This document shows, one piece after another, positions 1-9,321 of a stretch of 64,000 nucleotides of DNA (positions are counted from its first letter, which is position 1; each line of letters starts with the position of its first letter). The position numbers and the translations under genes are program-made. The notes under the pieces were generated by a model. That model made no database searches. It had not been told where the DNA came from and saw only the letters and a list, made by a program, of their open reading frames with translations. The stretch is from contig CAYQEZ010000002.1 in the NCBI GenBank assembly GCA_964416645.1, positions 1 to 64,000 on the forward strand, given 5' to 3'. This DNA comes from GCA-002282575 sp964416645. GTDB lineage: Bacteria; Pseudomonadota; Gammaproteobacteria; Thiomicrospirales; Thiomicrospiraceae.

Positions 1-2
1 TT

Positions 3-36
3 AAAAAAAGCCGCACTGATTTTGTGCGGCTTTTTT
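3..36. terminator. Rho-independent terminator
   Basis: A 7-bp GC-rich stem (GCCGCAC at 10-16 with GTGCGGC at 24-30) has a 7-nt loop and is flanked by an A-run on the left and six T on the right. It could stop transcription in either direction. On the minus strand it lies just downstream of the tRNA-Ser gene and probably ends that transcript. Confidence 0.85.
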
Positions 37-41
37 ACAGA

Positions 42-132
42 TGGCGGAAGGGAAGGGATTCGAACCCTCGATAGGGGTTTAGCCTATACACGCTTTCCAG
101 GCGAGCCCATTCAACCACTCTGGCACCCTTCC
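42..132 (-). tRNA. tRNA-Ser (anticodon GGA)
   Basis: The minus strand gives a 91-nt class II tRNA with encoded CCA. The acceptor stem GGAAGGG pairs with CCCTTCC, G is the discriminator base, and the T-loop TTCGAAT is present. The long variable arm is typical of tRNA-Ser. The anticodon loop reads GGA and decodes UCC/UCU. A terminator follows directly. Confidence 0.95.
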
Positions 133-182
133 AATAGGCGTATTATAGCAGATTAAGCGCCTAAAGTTTGACTCGTTGTAGG

Positions 183-1262
183 CTAAACAGCCAAGTCGAT
201 TTGCTGTACACTGCCTGCACGACCATCTTCAAACAAAAACACGCCCGCTTGTTTTAACTGTCCTTGTAATTGATTATCGGCGGTTTTGTAGTCAAAGGGT
301 GCATCAATGCCACGACTATAAATCGCCCCAATGCCCAGCTTGGCAATCGCAGTTAAACTTTGCGAGCCGTCGCTGTTGGGCTGCCAAATTTGCAATTGTG
401 AAAAGATTTTGTCGCCTTCATCAATCCAGCCATTACCGTCTTCATCGAGCTGCGCTAATTCGGCAAAACCATTGCCACTATTAGGTCCAAACAGTTCACT
501 ACCATCGTCAATGCTACCATTGCCATTGCGGTCGAGTGCTAGGTAGCCACTACCCGCGTTCAACTGAGTGATGGATTCCATGCCCGCTTGCTGCTGTACT
601 AAATCAAATTCCACTTTATTCAAACTGAGTTGGGCAGGTTGTCCACCATAGTTAATCACCAAAGGATCTTTTAACGCCGCACCAGCACGCATTTCTAGGC
701 TGCTTTCGCTGTAATAACTACGTGATAACGCTAAGGATAAATCGAAGTTAATCGAACGTCCATCGGCGGTGGTAACAACGCCTTGCATACCAACCGAAAG
801 GCTCTCCATTTCAGCATATCTTTGGCTTTCTTGATAAATAAAACCCCAAGCTGCGGAAGCATTAGCCGCATTGGCTTGGGCGTTTTGGGCGTTGGCAGGC
901 AGGGCGCTTAAGTGAGCCTCAGTGGTAGCGGCAGATCGAGCTTGCATATCCTCTTCAGAAAACAGCTTAATTTTGACGGTTCTACCCGACAACCATGCCA
1001 TTAAGGACTCAATGGCTTGCTTCATTTTGAGCAGTTCGGGCGAAAGCTTGCTGTCTTCATCGACCGCTTCGGTTGCGGTATTGGTGGGTGGTTGAATGGC
1101 TAAGGCGTGCTGCGCTATGGTTTTGGGCGTTAATTTAGTTTGTTCGGGTTGACTGGCGCTCTCTGGAGCATCTTTCCAAAGGCTTAAGCTGGTTTGCTGT
1201 TGGTGAATACTGGCGCGCAGATGTGCCGATTGCATCGAAATGTTGCTCGATTGAATAATCAT
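183..1262 (-). CDS. EF-hand-like calcium-binding protein, function unknown
   Basis: About 359 residues. The C-terminal half has two Asp-rich loops of EF-hand type, DRNGNGSIDDGSELFG and DEDGNGWIDEGDKIF, the pattern seen in many large secreted or surface calcium-binding proteins. The N-terminal third is low in hydrophobics, rich in Ala, Gln and Ser, and has no signal peptide or membrane segment. I chose the ATG at 1262 because a GGGAGGGCAAGG ribosome-binding stretch precedes it; the frame stays open upstream to 1418, but that extension would crowd the divergent ntrB promoter region. Proteins with this ELFG-type repeat are often exported by non-Sec routes, but nothing here shows that. The calcium-binding call is good; the cellular role is unknown. 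Confidence 0.7.
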   Translation of the reverse strand: MIIQSSNISMQSAHLRASIHQQQTSLSLWKDAPESASQPEQTKLTPKTIAQHALAIQPPTNTATEAVDEDSKLSPELLKMKQAIESLMAWLSGRTVKIKLFSEEDMQARSAATTEAHLSALPANAQNAQANAANASAAWGFIYQESQRYAEMESLSVGMQGVVTTADGRSINFDLSLALSRSYYSESSLEMRAGAALKDPLVINYGGQPAQLSLNKVEFDLVQQQAGMESITQLNAGSGYLALDRNGNGSIDDGSELFGPNSGNGFAELAQLDEDGNGWIDEGDKIFSQLQIWQPNSDGSQSLTAIAKLGIGAIYSRGIDAPFDYKTADNQLQGQLKQAGVFLFEDGRAGSVQQIDLAV

Positions 1263-1437
1263 GACCTTGCCCTCCCAGGCGATGTGTGTTGCATCGATTT
1301 GAATGCAACGCTGCTTTTTTAAGCTTTTTAATTTGATTGAGTTATCGACCATCTTGTTAAAAAGTTTAATGACAACAGAGGCTGACAACCATGCATAACT
1401 GTGGCATGATAAGCTCAATGTTCAAAAGGGGCGCATT

Positions 1438-2490
1438 ATGCACCAAGAAATTTTAGAGACGATGGAGACGGCGATTGCCCTGATTGATCGAGAAAGGATC
1501 ATTCGCTATATGAATCCTGCAGCAGCAGCATTATTAGGGGTTGGGCCTAAGCGAGTGCTGGGTACGCCTTTATCTTCTTTAATGAGTGAAGTCGATTTGC
1601 AGTTGTTGACACATCAAGGGCAAACTGCGCTGACCTTACATGATATTCGTATGATGCGTGCTGATCAAAAACAGGTGCAAATGACTTGTACCCTCAGTCC
1701 GATTGAAATTCCTTTGGCAGGTTGGGTGCTGGAAATGATTCCGATGAGTCGTTTTGAACGCATTACGCAAGAGGCGGCTCTGTGGTCTCAGTACGAAGCG
1801 AGTAGTTTATTGGCACGAACCTTGGCGCATGAAATTAAAAACCCTTTGGCGGGAATTTCGGGTTCGGCACAACTTTTAGGTCGTCAGTTGACTAGCCCGA
1901 AACAACGGGAATTTGTTGAGGTGATTGTGCGAGAAACGACACGCTTAAATAATCTGCTCGATCAAATGTTGGGCGGCAACCAGAGTGTTCATTGGGTTCA
2001 GCACAATATTCACGCAGTTTTGGAACATGTCGTCAGTGTCGTGCGCGGTCAGTTGCCGTCTAACGTGCAGATTGTCAAAGATTATGACCCAAGCTTGCCT
2101 GAATTGGTAATGGATTTTGATCGTTTGGTTCAGGTGTTTTTGAACTTGGTGCGCAATGCCATTCAAGCCATGCCAGACGGTGGTCAGGTAGCCATTCGTA
2201 CCCGTGTTGCACATAAAATGACGCTGGGTAATCGTCTGCATCCGCTAGTATTGGTGGTGGAAGTCACCGATACGGGAGTCGGCATTCCGCCTGAACTGAT
2301 GGATGCGATTTTTTTACCTATGATTACCAATAAAGATGAAGGTACAGGCTTGGGTCTGCCGATTGCACAAACCATTGTCCATCAACACGATGGCTTGATT
2401 TTGGTAGAAAGCCAGCCAGGACATACGCAATTCCGTGTGTTTTTACCCTTAACCAATCGTCATGTGAACCAAGGAAATGAAGATGTCTGA
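1438..2490 (+). CDS. ntrB: Nitrogen regulation sensor histidine kinase NtrB (GlnL)
   Basis: 350-residue cytoplasmic two-component kinase that phosphorylates NtrC under nitrogen limitation and is controlled by PII proteins. An N-terminal PAS domain (about residues 5-110) precedes a HisKA domain with the phosphoacceptor motif LAHEIKNPLAG (His131). The ATPase domain shows the N box (NLVRNAIQAM), the DTGVGIP box and GTGLGLPIA. There is no transmembrane segment, as expected for NtrB rather than a membrane sensor. It overlaps the ntrC start by a few bases. The usual upstream partner glnA is not in this window. Confidence 0.94.
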   Translation: MHQEILETMETAIALIDRERIIRYMNPAAAALLGVGPKRVLGTPLSSLMSEVDLQLLTHQGQTALTLHDIRMMRADQKQVQMTCTLSPIEIPLAGWVLEMIPMSRFERITQEAALWSQYEASSLLARTLAHEIKNPLAGISGSAQLLGRQLTSPKQREFVEVIVRETTRLNNLLDQMLGGNQSVHWVQHNIHAVLEHVVSVVRGQLPSNVQIVKDYDPSLPELVMDFDRLVQVFLNLVRNAIQAMPDGGQVAIRTRVAHKMTLGNRLHPLVLVVEVTDTGVGIPPELMDAIFLPMITNKDEGTGLGLPIAQTIVHQHDGLILVESQPGHTQFRVFLPLTNRHVNQGNEDV

Positions 2491-3898
2491 AACAATTGCA
2501 GAAGTGTGGGTGGTGGATGATGATGCCTCGATTCGTTGGGTGTTGGATCAGGCTTTAACAGAAAAACCGTGGAAAATTCGCCTGTTCGACTCTTCTAAAC
2601 AGGCTTTAGCGACCATTCAAGAGAGTGTACCAATGGTGTTGGTGTGTGATATTCGTATGCCCGATGTCGATGGTTTGACGCTGATGAAAGCGGCGCATAC
2701 GCAGGACTCGAATTTGCCCGTTATTTTAATGACCGCCTTCGCTAATTTAGATGCAGCCGTTTCTGCCTACCAAGGCGGTGCATTTGAATACTTACCTAAG
2801 CCTTTTGATATTGATGAAGCCTTGTCGCTGATTGAACGCGCCATTGCCAAACGCATTAATGTGCGTAAGCGTCGCGAAAAAGACACCGAAAAACAGCCGC
2901 TGAATATTATTGGCTCTGCCCCTGCCATGCAAGAGGTGTTTCGCGTCATGGGTCGGGTTGCCCCTTTAGATGTGACGGTACTGATTAATGGCGAAACGGG
3001 CACAGGTAAAGAGCTGATTGCTAAGGCATTGCATGAGTTGTCACCACGCAAAGATAAACCTTTTGTTGCTATTAATACCGCCGCCATTCCGCGTGATTTA
3101 TTAGAGTCTGAGTTGTTCGGTCATGAAAAAGGCGCTTTTACGGGTGCATTAACGCAGCGATCGGGGCGCTTCGAGCAGGCTGACGGTGGTACGCTGTTTC
3201 TCGATGAAATTGGTGATATGCCCATTGAATTGCAGACGCGTTTGCTCAGGGTATTAAATGATGGGAGTTTCTATCGTGTCGGTGGTCATGATCCGCTGCA
3301 TGCAGATGTGCGTATTTTGGCCGCAACCCATCAACCGATGGATAAGTTGGTGAAAGAAGGGCGTTTTCGTGAAGACTTGCTCTATCGATTAAACATTATT
3401 CGCATTCAAATTCCCGCCTTGCGTGAACGTCGTGAAGATATTCCTTTATTGTTGCGTTTTTATATGAAAACCGAAGCAAAAACGCTACGCGTGGAAGAGA
3501 AAACGCTCTCTGCTGAAGTGGAAAAGTATCTGTCTCAGTTGGAGTGGGCGGGTAACATTCGTCAGCTACGCAGTGTGTGTATTTGGCTAACCGTCATGAC
3601 TCCTGGCAAAGTGGTGAGTATGGATGACTTGCCACTGGAGTTGAATCAAGCACATCAATCGGCGCAAGCACCCGCCACCAGTTTAGATTGGGAAACGCCC
3701 TTGCGTTTGTATGCGCGTCAATTTTTACAACAAGGCAAAAGCAATTTGCACGGTGAAGCTGAGCAGCTATTTGAAAAAGTATTGATTGAAGAAGCCTTGG
3801 CGTTTACGCGCTTCCATAGGCAAGAAACAGCGGCTTTGTTGGGTTGGGGGCGTAATACGCTCACACGTAAATCGCAAGCTTTGGGTATCGATGAATGA
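2483..3898 (+). CDS. ntrC: Nitrogen regulation response regulator NtrC, sigma-54 activator
   Basis: Sigma-54-dependent transcription activator of nitrogen-assimilation genes, the partner of the preceding NtrB. The receiver domain carries the phosphorylation Asp56 in CDIRMP and a conserved Lys in PKPFD. The AAA+ domain has Walker A GETGTGKE, the sigma-54 contact loop GAFTGA and the Walker B region LFLDEIGD. A Fis-type helix-turn-helix ends the protein (AALLGWGRNTLTRKSQALG). I prefer the ATG at 2483 over 2477 because AAGGAA at 2471-2476 is too close to 2477. The gene overlaps ntrB upstream and the next gene by ATGA. Confidence 0.95.
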   Translation: MSETIAEVWVVDDDASIRWVLDQALTEKPWKIRLFDSSKQALATIQESVPMVLVCDIRMPDVDGLTLMKAAHTQDSNLPVILMTAFANLDAAVSAYQGGAFEYLPKPFDIDEALSLIERAIAKRINVRKRREKDTEKQPLNIIGSAPAMQEVFRVMGRVAPLDVTVLINGETGTGKELIAKALHELSPRKDKPFVAINTAAIPRDLLESELFGHEKGAFTGALTQRSGRFEQADGGTLFLDEIGDMPIELQTRLLRVLNDGSFYRVGGHDPLHADVRILAATHQPMDKLVKEGRFREDLLYRLNIIRIQIPALRERREDIPLLLRFYMKTEAKTLRVEEKTLSAEVEKYLSQLEWAGNIRQLRSVCIWLTVMTPGKVVSMDDLPLELNQAHQSAQAPATSLDWETPLRLYARQFLQQGKSNLHGEAEQLFEKVLIEEALAFTRFHRQETAALLGWGRNTLTRKSQALGIDE

Positions 3899-4686
3899 TT
3901 GCTGAACTGGTGAGCTGGTTGACCACGCGTTGCGCACCTCAAGCGCGTCAGTTGGGTTATTTGTATGAAGCCATTGCTATGCGCGAGCGGGTTAAACGCT
4001 GTGAACCCAGTTGGCGTTCGCATTTGACTCAGGCTAGTCAGTTTGCCCAGTCCTGCATCGAACAACAGCCGACGGGTGGCATTGCTTTAGTGTTGGGTTC
4101 TGGGTTGGGCTTGGATATTCCGCAACAGGCATTACTGAATCATTTTGATGAAGTCTGGTTAGTGGATATGGTGCATTTGCGTTCTACACGTAAAGCTTGG
4201 CAAGGTTCGGCTAAGGTGCGTTTTATTGAAGCGGATGTGACGGAGGTGTTAGCCTCTGTAACGCGGGGTGAGTTATTGCCGTCACATCCCCAGCGTTGGT
4301 TAGACAATGCGGATATTCGCTTTGTTTTATCAGCTAATATTTTGGGGCAATTACCCGTTCAGCCCTTAGCTTGGTTAGAAAAACATTATCCCTTTAAAGA
4401 CGAAAAGAGTCTGGATGAATGGTCGCAACAATTATTGCAAGGTCATTTAAATTACTTGCGCGCTTTTGCAACACAGGGAGCAGGTGTCTGTTTAATTGCC
4501 GATATGGAATGGCATTATGCCGAGTCGAATCAAGTAAGAGAAGTTGTTGATGCTTGGCGTGGTTTGGAGCAGCCGTTACCCGATGTACGTTGGGAATGGC
4601 GCATCGCGCCGCGCGGTGAGATGGGACTGAATCGAACCCAAACTAATTGGGTTGGTGGTTGGTGTTGGCCAAGTGGCTTATTTTGA
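3895..4686 (+). CDS. Unknown protein with methyltransferase-like Rossmann fold, coupled to ntrC
   Basis: 263 residues starting inside the ntrC stop (ATGA), so translation is probably coupled. Around residues 60-100 a VLGSGLGLDIP stretch followed by VWLVDMV looks like motifs I and II of a class I SAM-dependent methyltransferase, and FIEADVTEV could be the next motif. I do not recognise the family. There is no signal peptide or membrane segment, so it is probably cytoplasmic. Placement after ntrBC suggests co-expression but does not show a role in nitrogen control. tRNA-Leu follows on the opposite strand. Confidence 0.6.
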   Translation: MIAELVSWLTTRCAPQARQLGYLYEAIAMRERVKRCEPSWRSHLTQASQFAQSCIEQQPTGGIALVLGSGLGLDIPQQALLNHFDEVWLVDMVHLRSTRKAWQGSAKVRFIEADVTEVLASVTRGELLPSHPQRWLDNADIRFVLSANILGQLPVQPLAWLEKHYPFKDEKSLDEWSQQLLQGHLNYLRAFATQGAGVCLIADMEWHYAESNQVREVVDAWRGLEQPLPDVRWEWRIAPRGEMGLNRTQTNWVGGWCWPSGLF

Positions 4687-4767
4687 TCTCCACCATGCCA
4701 GCATGACGCAGAAATTGCTAATTTGCACACGAAAAAGACCTAGGAGTTAACCTAAGCCTTTACTGTA

Positions 4768-4852
4768 TGGTGCGCGAGAAGAGACTCGAACTCTTACACC
4801 TTGCGGCGCTGGAACCTAAATCCAGTGCGTCTACCAATTCCGCCACTCGCGC
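4768..4852 (-). tRNA. tRNA-Leu (anticodon UAG)
   Basis: The minus strand gives an 85-nt class II tRNA with encoded CCA. The acceptor stem GCGCGAG pairs with CTCGCGC, A is the discriminator base, and the D-arm GGTAGACGC is typical of tRNA-Leu. The anticodon stem CTGGA/TCCAG encloses loop TTTAGGT, giving UAG, which reads CUA and other CUN codons. A variable arm is present. Confidence 0.95.
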
Positions 4853-4919
4853 TTTATTCATATATAATAGCACGGTCGTTTCTGGTTTGCACCTTTTTTA
4901 TACGACACTTGTATTTTTT

Positions 4920-4931
4920 GAACGAACGTTC
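4920..4931. promoter_or_regulatory. Small palindrome upstream of parE
   Basis: GAACGAACGTTC contains the perfect 8-bp palindrome GAACGTTC and also reads as GAAC-N4-GTTC. It lies about 40 bp before the parE start, in the expected promoter region. It could be an operator, but no regulator can be assigned and an 8-bp palindrome may be chance. Confidence 0.25.
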
Positions 4932-4969
4932 TATTATTGAGATCATATTAGAGTAAATGGGTAGGCGCT

Positions 4970-6937
4970 ATGGCGGTGGATTATCAGGCTTCGGACATTC
5001 AGGTATTAAAAGGCTTAGAGCCTGTGCGTCAGCGCCCTGGTATGTACACACGTACCGAAAATCCGTTGCATATTATTCAAGAAGTGATTGATAACGCAGC
5101 CGATGAAGCTTTGGGTGGTTATGCCAGCAAAATTGTCGTGACCTTGCATAGCGATGCGTCTATTTCAGTTTCGGATAATGGGCGTGGGATTCCGACCGCC
5201 ACTCACCCGATTGAAGGCGTACCGACGGTTGAGTTAGTGTTTACGCGCTTGCATGCAGGCGGTAAGTTCAGCAAAACATCGGGTGGGGCTTATGCCTTTT
5301 CGGGCGGTTTGCATGGTGTGGGGGTTTCGGTTACCAACGCCTTATCGACCCGATTACAAGTCGAAGTGGTACGTGAAGGCAAGCGTTGGCAATTAGCTTT
5401 TGCTGGCGGTGATGTGGTTGAACCCCTAGTCGAAGTCGGTAAAGCGCGTGGACATGGTACGACGGTTAGGGCTTGGCCTGATGCTCAGTATTTTGATTCG
5501 GCCAAAATTCCGTTAGCTGAATTGGAGCGTTTACTCCGTTCTAAAGCCGTATTGTTACCAGGATTAAGTGTTTCTTTAATTAATGAGCTAACCCAGCAGG
5601 AACAACACTGGCAGTTTTCGGGCGGCATGGGGAGTTATTTGCAATCGCTGTGTGGTGAAGCCGATGCCGAAAGCTATGTCTCGCCTTTATTTGAAGGGGA
5701 GCATTATTTAACCAAAGCCATGTTGTCGAATCAAAAGCAGGAAGCGGCTGAAGGGGAAGGAGCGGCTTGGGCGGTGATTTTTCGTGAGTCGGGTGGGCGC
5801 TTGAGTGAAAGTTATGTCAACCTGATTCCCACACCTGTTGGCGGTACGCATGAAACGGGCTTACGTGCGGGTTTATTTGAAGCGCTGCATGCTTTCTGTC
5901 AACATCATGGATTATTGCCCAAAGGGGTGCAATTAACGGCTGACGATGTGTGGGGGCGCGTTGCCTGTATTTTATCAGCGCGGGTGTTGGATCCCCAGTT
6001 TCAAGGTCAAACGAAAGATAAGTTGACGTCGCGTTCGGCACATGCGTTGGTAGCGAATTGTACGAAAGATGCTTTTGCGCTTTGGTTAAATGCCCATTTG
6101 GAAGCGGGCAAGAAAATTGCTGAACTGGCGATTAAAGCGGCATTAGAACGCAATAAAACCGCCAAAACGGCGGTGAAAAAGAAAACTTCAGGGGCGGCGG
6201 TGTTGCCTGGTAAGCTCACCGATTGTGAAAGCAATGATATTCGTGACAATGAACTTTTCTTGGTGGAAGGGGATTCGGCTGGGGGTTCCGCCAAGCAGGC
6301 GCGAGATAAGCGCACGCAAGCGATTTTGCCTTTGCGCGGCAAGGTGCTCAATACTTGGGAAGTGGCAGCGGGAGAGTTGTTTGCTAATAATGAAGTGCAT
6401 GATATGAGTGTGGCAATTGGGGTCGATCCGCATTCGCCCGATGCACCCGATTCGGTGCTGGATGGTTTGCGTTACGGCAAGGTGGTGCTGATGACCGATG
6501 CTGATGTCGATGGCGCGCATATTCAAACCTTGTTATTAACCTTATTTTACCGCCATTTTCCGAAATTGGTGCAAGCGGGGCATTTGTTCGTTGGTCAGCC
6601 GCCTTTGTTCAGAATCGATGTGGATGCGCCCAAACGCAAGCAAAAATTCTATGCGCTAGATGAAGCTGAGCGAGATGCCATGGTGCAACGCTTGCTGGAT
6701 GAGGGCGTGAAAGAACAACATATTAGTATTGCCCGTTTCAAGGGGTTAGGTGAAATGAATCCCGACCAACTCAAAGAAACCGCTATGTCCGTCGATACAC
6801 GCCGCTTGTTGTGCATTGAATGGCCAGAAACCGCAGAGGCGAATAGCATGTTTGAAATGTTGATGGCGAAAAAGTCTGCTTCCGATCGACGCGCCTGGAT
6901 GGAGAGGAAGGGGTATAGTGTGGAGGTAGATATATGA
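4970..6937 (+). CDS. parE: DNA topoisomerase IV subunit B
   Basis: ATPase subunit of topoisomerase IV, which decatenates daughter chromosomes. At 655 residues it has ParE length and lacks the C-terminal-half insertion of gammaproteobacterial GyrB; the GyrB gene is separate in this window at about 40.4-42.8 kb. The N-terminal GHKL domain shows RPGMYT, DNAADEALGG and DNGRGIP. The Toprim domain shows EGDSAGGSAKQ (Glu near 433) and DADVDGAHI. The C-terminus contains RFKGLGEMNPDQL. It overlaps parC by ATGA, so the subunits are likely made in a fixed ratio. The start at 4970 gives the usual ParE N-terminus. Confidence 0.95.
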   Translation: MAVDYQASDIQVLKGLEPVRQRPGMYTRTENPLHIIQEVIDNAADEALGGYASKIVVTLHSDASISVSDNGRGIPTATHPIEGVPTVELVFTRLHAGGKFSKTSGGAYAFSGGLHGVGVSVTNALSTRLQVEVVREGKRWQLAFAGGDVVEPLVEVGKARGHGTTVRAWPDAQYFDSAKIPLAELERLLRSKAVLLPGLSVSLINELTQQEQHWQFSGGMGSYLQSLCGEADAESYVSPLFEGEHYLTKAMLSNQKQEAAEGEGAAWAVIFRESGGRLSESYVNLIPTPVGGTHETGLRAGLFEALHAFCQHHGLLPKGVQLTADDVWGRVACILSARVLDPQFQGQTKDKLTSRSAHALVANCTKDAFALWLNAHLEAGKKIAELAIKAALERNKTAKTAVKKKTSGAAVLPGKLTDCESNDIRDNELFLVEGDSAGGSAKQARDKRTQAILPLRGKVLNTWEVAAGELFANNEVHDMSVAIGVDPHSPDAPDSVLDGLRYGKVVLMTDADVDGAHIQTLLLTLFYRHFPKLVQAGHLFVGQPPLFRIDVDAPKRKQKFYALDEAERDAMVQRLLDEGVKEQHISIARFKGLGEMNPDQLKETAMSVDTRRLLCIEWPETAEANSMFEMLMAKKSASDRRAWMERKGYSVEVDI

Positions 6938-9270
6938 GTAACGAACCTATCACGCTCGATTTGTTTGCGCAATTAGACATGCCTAGCGAACAGCCAGAAG
7001 CATCATTTTTACCGCCTGTACCACCGAGCAATACTCAGCTGGCTTCGCCCGATGATAGCTTGAATTTGCCCTTGTATGCGGAGCGTTGTTATTTAGAATA
7101 TGCCATGTCGGTAGTGAAAGGGCGCGCCTTGCCCGCGGTGCAGGATGGTCAAAAACCTGTACAGCGTCGTATCTTGTACACCATGAAACGTCTAGGATTA
7201 GAAGGTAATAGCAAGCCTGTAAAATCAGCTCGTGTGGTGGGTGAGGTTTTGGGTAAGTATCATCCGCACGGTGATACGGCTGCTTACGATGCCATGGTGC
7301 GTATGGCGCAGGATTTTTCCTTGCGTTATCCGCTCATTGATGGTCAGGGTAACTTTGGTTCGCGTGATGGTGACGGCGCGGCAGCCATGCGTTACACCGA
7401 AGCACGTTTAACACCGATTAGTGAGTTGTTATTGTCTGATTTAGACAGTGAAACGGTTGATTGGACAGCGAATTACGATGGCAGCTTGCAAGAGCCGCAA
7501 CTCTTGCCAGCGCGTCTGCCGTTTGTGTTATTAAATGGCGCGTCGGGGATTGCCGTCGGTATGGCTTGTGAGTTGCCACCGCACAATTTGCGTGAAGTCG
7601 CAACGGCATGTCAGTTGGTATTGCAAGGTGAAACCGATTTAGTAGCGGTGATGGCGGTATTGCCTGGTCCTGATTTTGCGGGCGGTGGACAATTAATTAA
7701 CCCCGATGTATTGCCTGTGGTGTATGAAACAGGGCGGGGTTCCTTGCGGTTACGTGCGCGTTGGCAGGTTGAGCCTTTGGCGAAAGGTCAATGGCGTGTG
7801 GTGATTGAAGAGTTGCCACAAGGCACTTCTACCGCAAAAATTATGGCGGAGATTGAGGCATTACTCAATCCACAGCCAAAAGCTGGGAAGAAAGCCATTA
7901 GTCAGGAGCAGGCGGGACTCAAAGCAGCCTTGGCGAATTTGTTGGAGACAATGCGAGATGAGTCTGACGGTCAGCATCCGATTCGTTTGGTGCTAGAGCC
8001 ACGCAGTCGTACCGTCACTAGTGATGAGTTGATGACTTTTTTGTTGGCGCATACTGGGCTAGAAACCAATGTGCCTGTAAACATGACCGCCATTAATGAT
8101 GATGGTAATCCGCGCCAAACGGGTTTGGTCAGTGTGCTGTCGCAATGGGCGAATTTTAGGGTCGATGCTTTTCAGCGGCAATGTCGTTATGAGCATCGTA
8201 AGGCCAGCGAGCGTGTGCATATTCTAGAGGGGCGTCTGTTGGTGCTATTGCACATTGATGAAGTCATTGCGGTGATTCGTCAAAGTGATGAGCCTAAATC
8301 GGAATTAATGGCGCGTTTTGCCTTAAGTGAGATTCAAGCGGAAGACATTTTAGAGATACGGCTACGTCAACTCGCGCGTTTAGAGCACATTAAGATCGAG
8401 CAAGAGTTGGGTAAATTAAGGGAAAAGCTCGCTGAACTGGCGCGTTTACTCAGCGATGAAGGCTATTTGCGTCAAACTTTGGTGGCGCAAGTGCAAGCCG
8501 ATGCCGAACGTTTTGGGGATGCCCGTCGCACACTGATTCAATCGGCTGAGGTGGTGACGCGCAGTGATGCGACCAACGTCGCTGATGAAGCGGTGACGGT
8601 AATTGTCAGTAAACAAGGCTTTGTGCGCACCCGTTTGGGCAAAGTCGAAGATGTCAACGCCTTACCCTTCAAAGCGGGTGATGGCTTGCGTGCTTTATTT
8701 GAAACCCGCACCGTTGAATGGTTGTTTGTACTGGACAGCGCAGGGCGTGTTTATGCTGTCCCCGTTGCACAATTACCTGGCGGTAAGGGCGATGGTATGC
8801 CGATTACAGCCTTGATCGAATTACCTGTAGGCGTTAAACCCAGCAGTTTTGCTTGTGGTAATTTACAAACGCGCTTTGTCGTTGCCAGCAGTGGTGGTAA
8901 GGGTTTTGTCTGTACGGGATCGGATTTGTTTAGTAACCGTAGAGCTGGTAAAGACTGTTTAACCTTAGCGGATGCGGATGATAAACCCCTGCTGGTTAGT
9001 GTGCCGAATTGTGCAGCTGATGCTGTGCCTCATGTGTTGCTTTTGTCATTAGAAGGCAATGGTCTGGCTTATCCCCTGTCGGAAGTGCGTGAGTTGGCGA
9101 AAGGGTCGGGTGTGATTCTGATTGCTGGCGGTATTGCGGATGTTGCTTGTGCCTGTGCAATCAATGAAAAAGTGACTTTGGGAAAATATAGCGTTACGGC
9201 AGATAAGTTACTGGGTAAACGAGCGGGTAAAGGCCTTGCCTTAGGGCGTAAACGAAAAGCGAGCCTTTAG
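6934..9270 (+). CDS. parC: DNA topoisomerase IV subunit A
   Basis: DNA-cleaving subunit of topoisomerase IV, 778 residues. The winged-helix/tower region begins after a Pro- and Ser-rich N-terminal extension of about 35-40 residues that most ParC proteins lack; as a result the catalytic tyrosine in RYTEARL is Tyr154 rather than near 120. The C-terminal domain has beta-pinwheel-like repeats such as FVRTRLGKVEDV and lacks a GyrA box. It starts within the parE stop codon. The gene ends just before a TATAAT (9281-9286) likely to serve trpG. Confidence 0.95.
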   Translation: MSNEPITLDLFAQLDMPSEQPEASFLPPVPPSNTQLASPDDSLNLPLYAERCYLEYAMSVVKGRALPAVQDGQKPVQRRILYTMKRLGLEGNSKPVKSARVVGEVLGKYHPHGDTAAYDAMVRMAQDFSLRYPLIDGQGNFGSRDGDGAAAMRYTEARLTPISELLLSDLDSETVDWTANYDGSLQEPQLLPARLPFVLLNGASGIAVGMACELPPHNLREVATACQLVLQGETDLVAVMAVLPGPDFAGGGQLINPDVLPVVYETGRGSLRLRARWQVEPLAKGQWRVVIEELPQGTSTAKIMAEIEALLNPQPKAGKKAISQEQAGLKAALANLLETMRDESDGQHPIRLVLEPRSRTVTSDELMTFLLAHTGLETNVPVNMTAINDDGNPRQTGLVSVLSQWANFRVDAFQRQCRYEHRKASERVHILEGRLLVLLHIDEVIAVIRQSDEPKSELMARFALSEIQAEDILEIRLRQLARLEHIKIEQELGKLREKLAELARLLSDEGYLRQTLVAQVQADAERFGDARRTLIQSAEVVTRSDATNVADEAVTVIVSKQGFVRTRLGKVEDVNALPFKAGDGLRALFETRTVEWLFVLDSAGRVYAVPVAQLPGGKGDGMPITALIELPVGVKPSSFACGNLQTRFVVASSGGKGFVCTGSDLFSNRRAGKDCLTLADADDKPLLVSVPNCAADAVPHVLLLSLEGNGLAYPLSEVRELAKGSGVILIAGGIADVACACAINEKVTLGKYSVTADKLLGKRAGKGLALGRKRKASL

Positions 9271-9280
9271 TTTTTTAGGC

Positions 9281-9286
9281 TATAAT
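9281..9286 (+). promoter_or_regulatory. Candidate -10 element for trpGDC
   Basis: TATAAT sits 36 bp before the trpG start and just after the parC stop. No good -35 hexamer is visible at 16-18 bp spacing; the flanking AGCCT...AGGCT inverted repeat (9262-9280) may be a weak parC terminator. Confidence 0.4.
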
Positions 9287-9321
9287 AGCGAACATTAAGA
9301 TTACACAGAGAAAGCCGACCT

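Noticed and set aside
2767..3087. Minus-strand frame inside ntrC
   Set aside because: It is antisense to the NtrC receiver/AAA+ domains, whose motifs are complete, so it is a shadow.
4920..4931. LexA/SOS box upstream of parE
   Set aside because: GAAC-N4-GTTC fits the Gram-positive DinR box, not the CTG-N10-CAG box of gammaproteobacterial LexA. It is listed only as a small palindrome.
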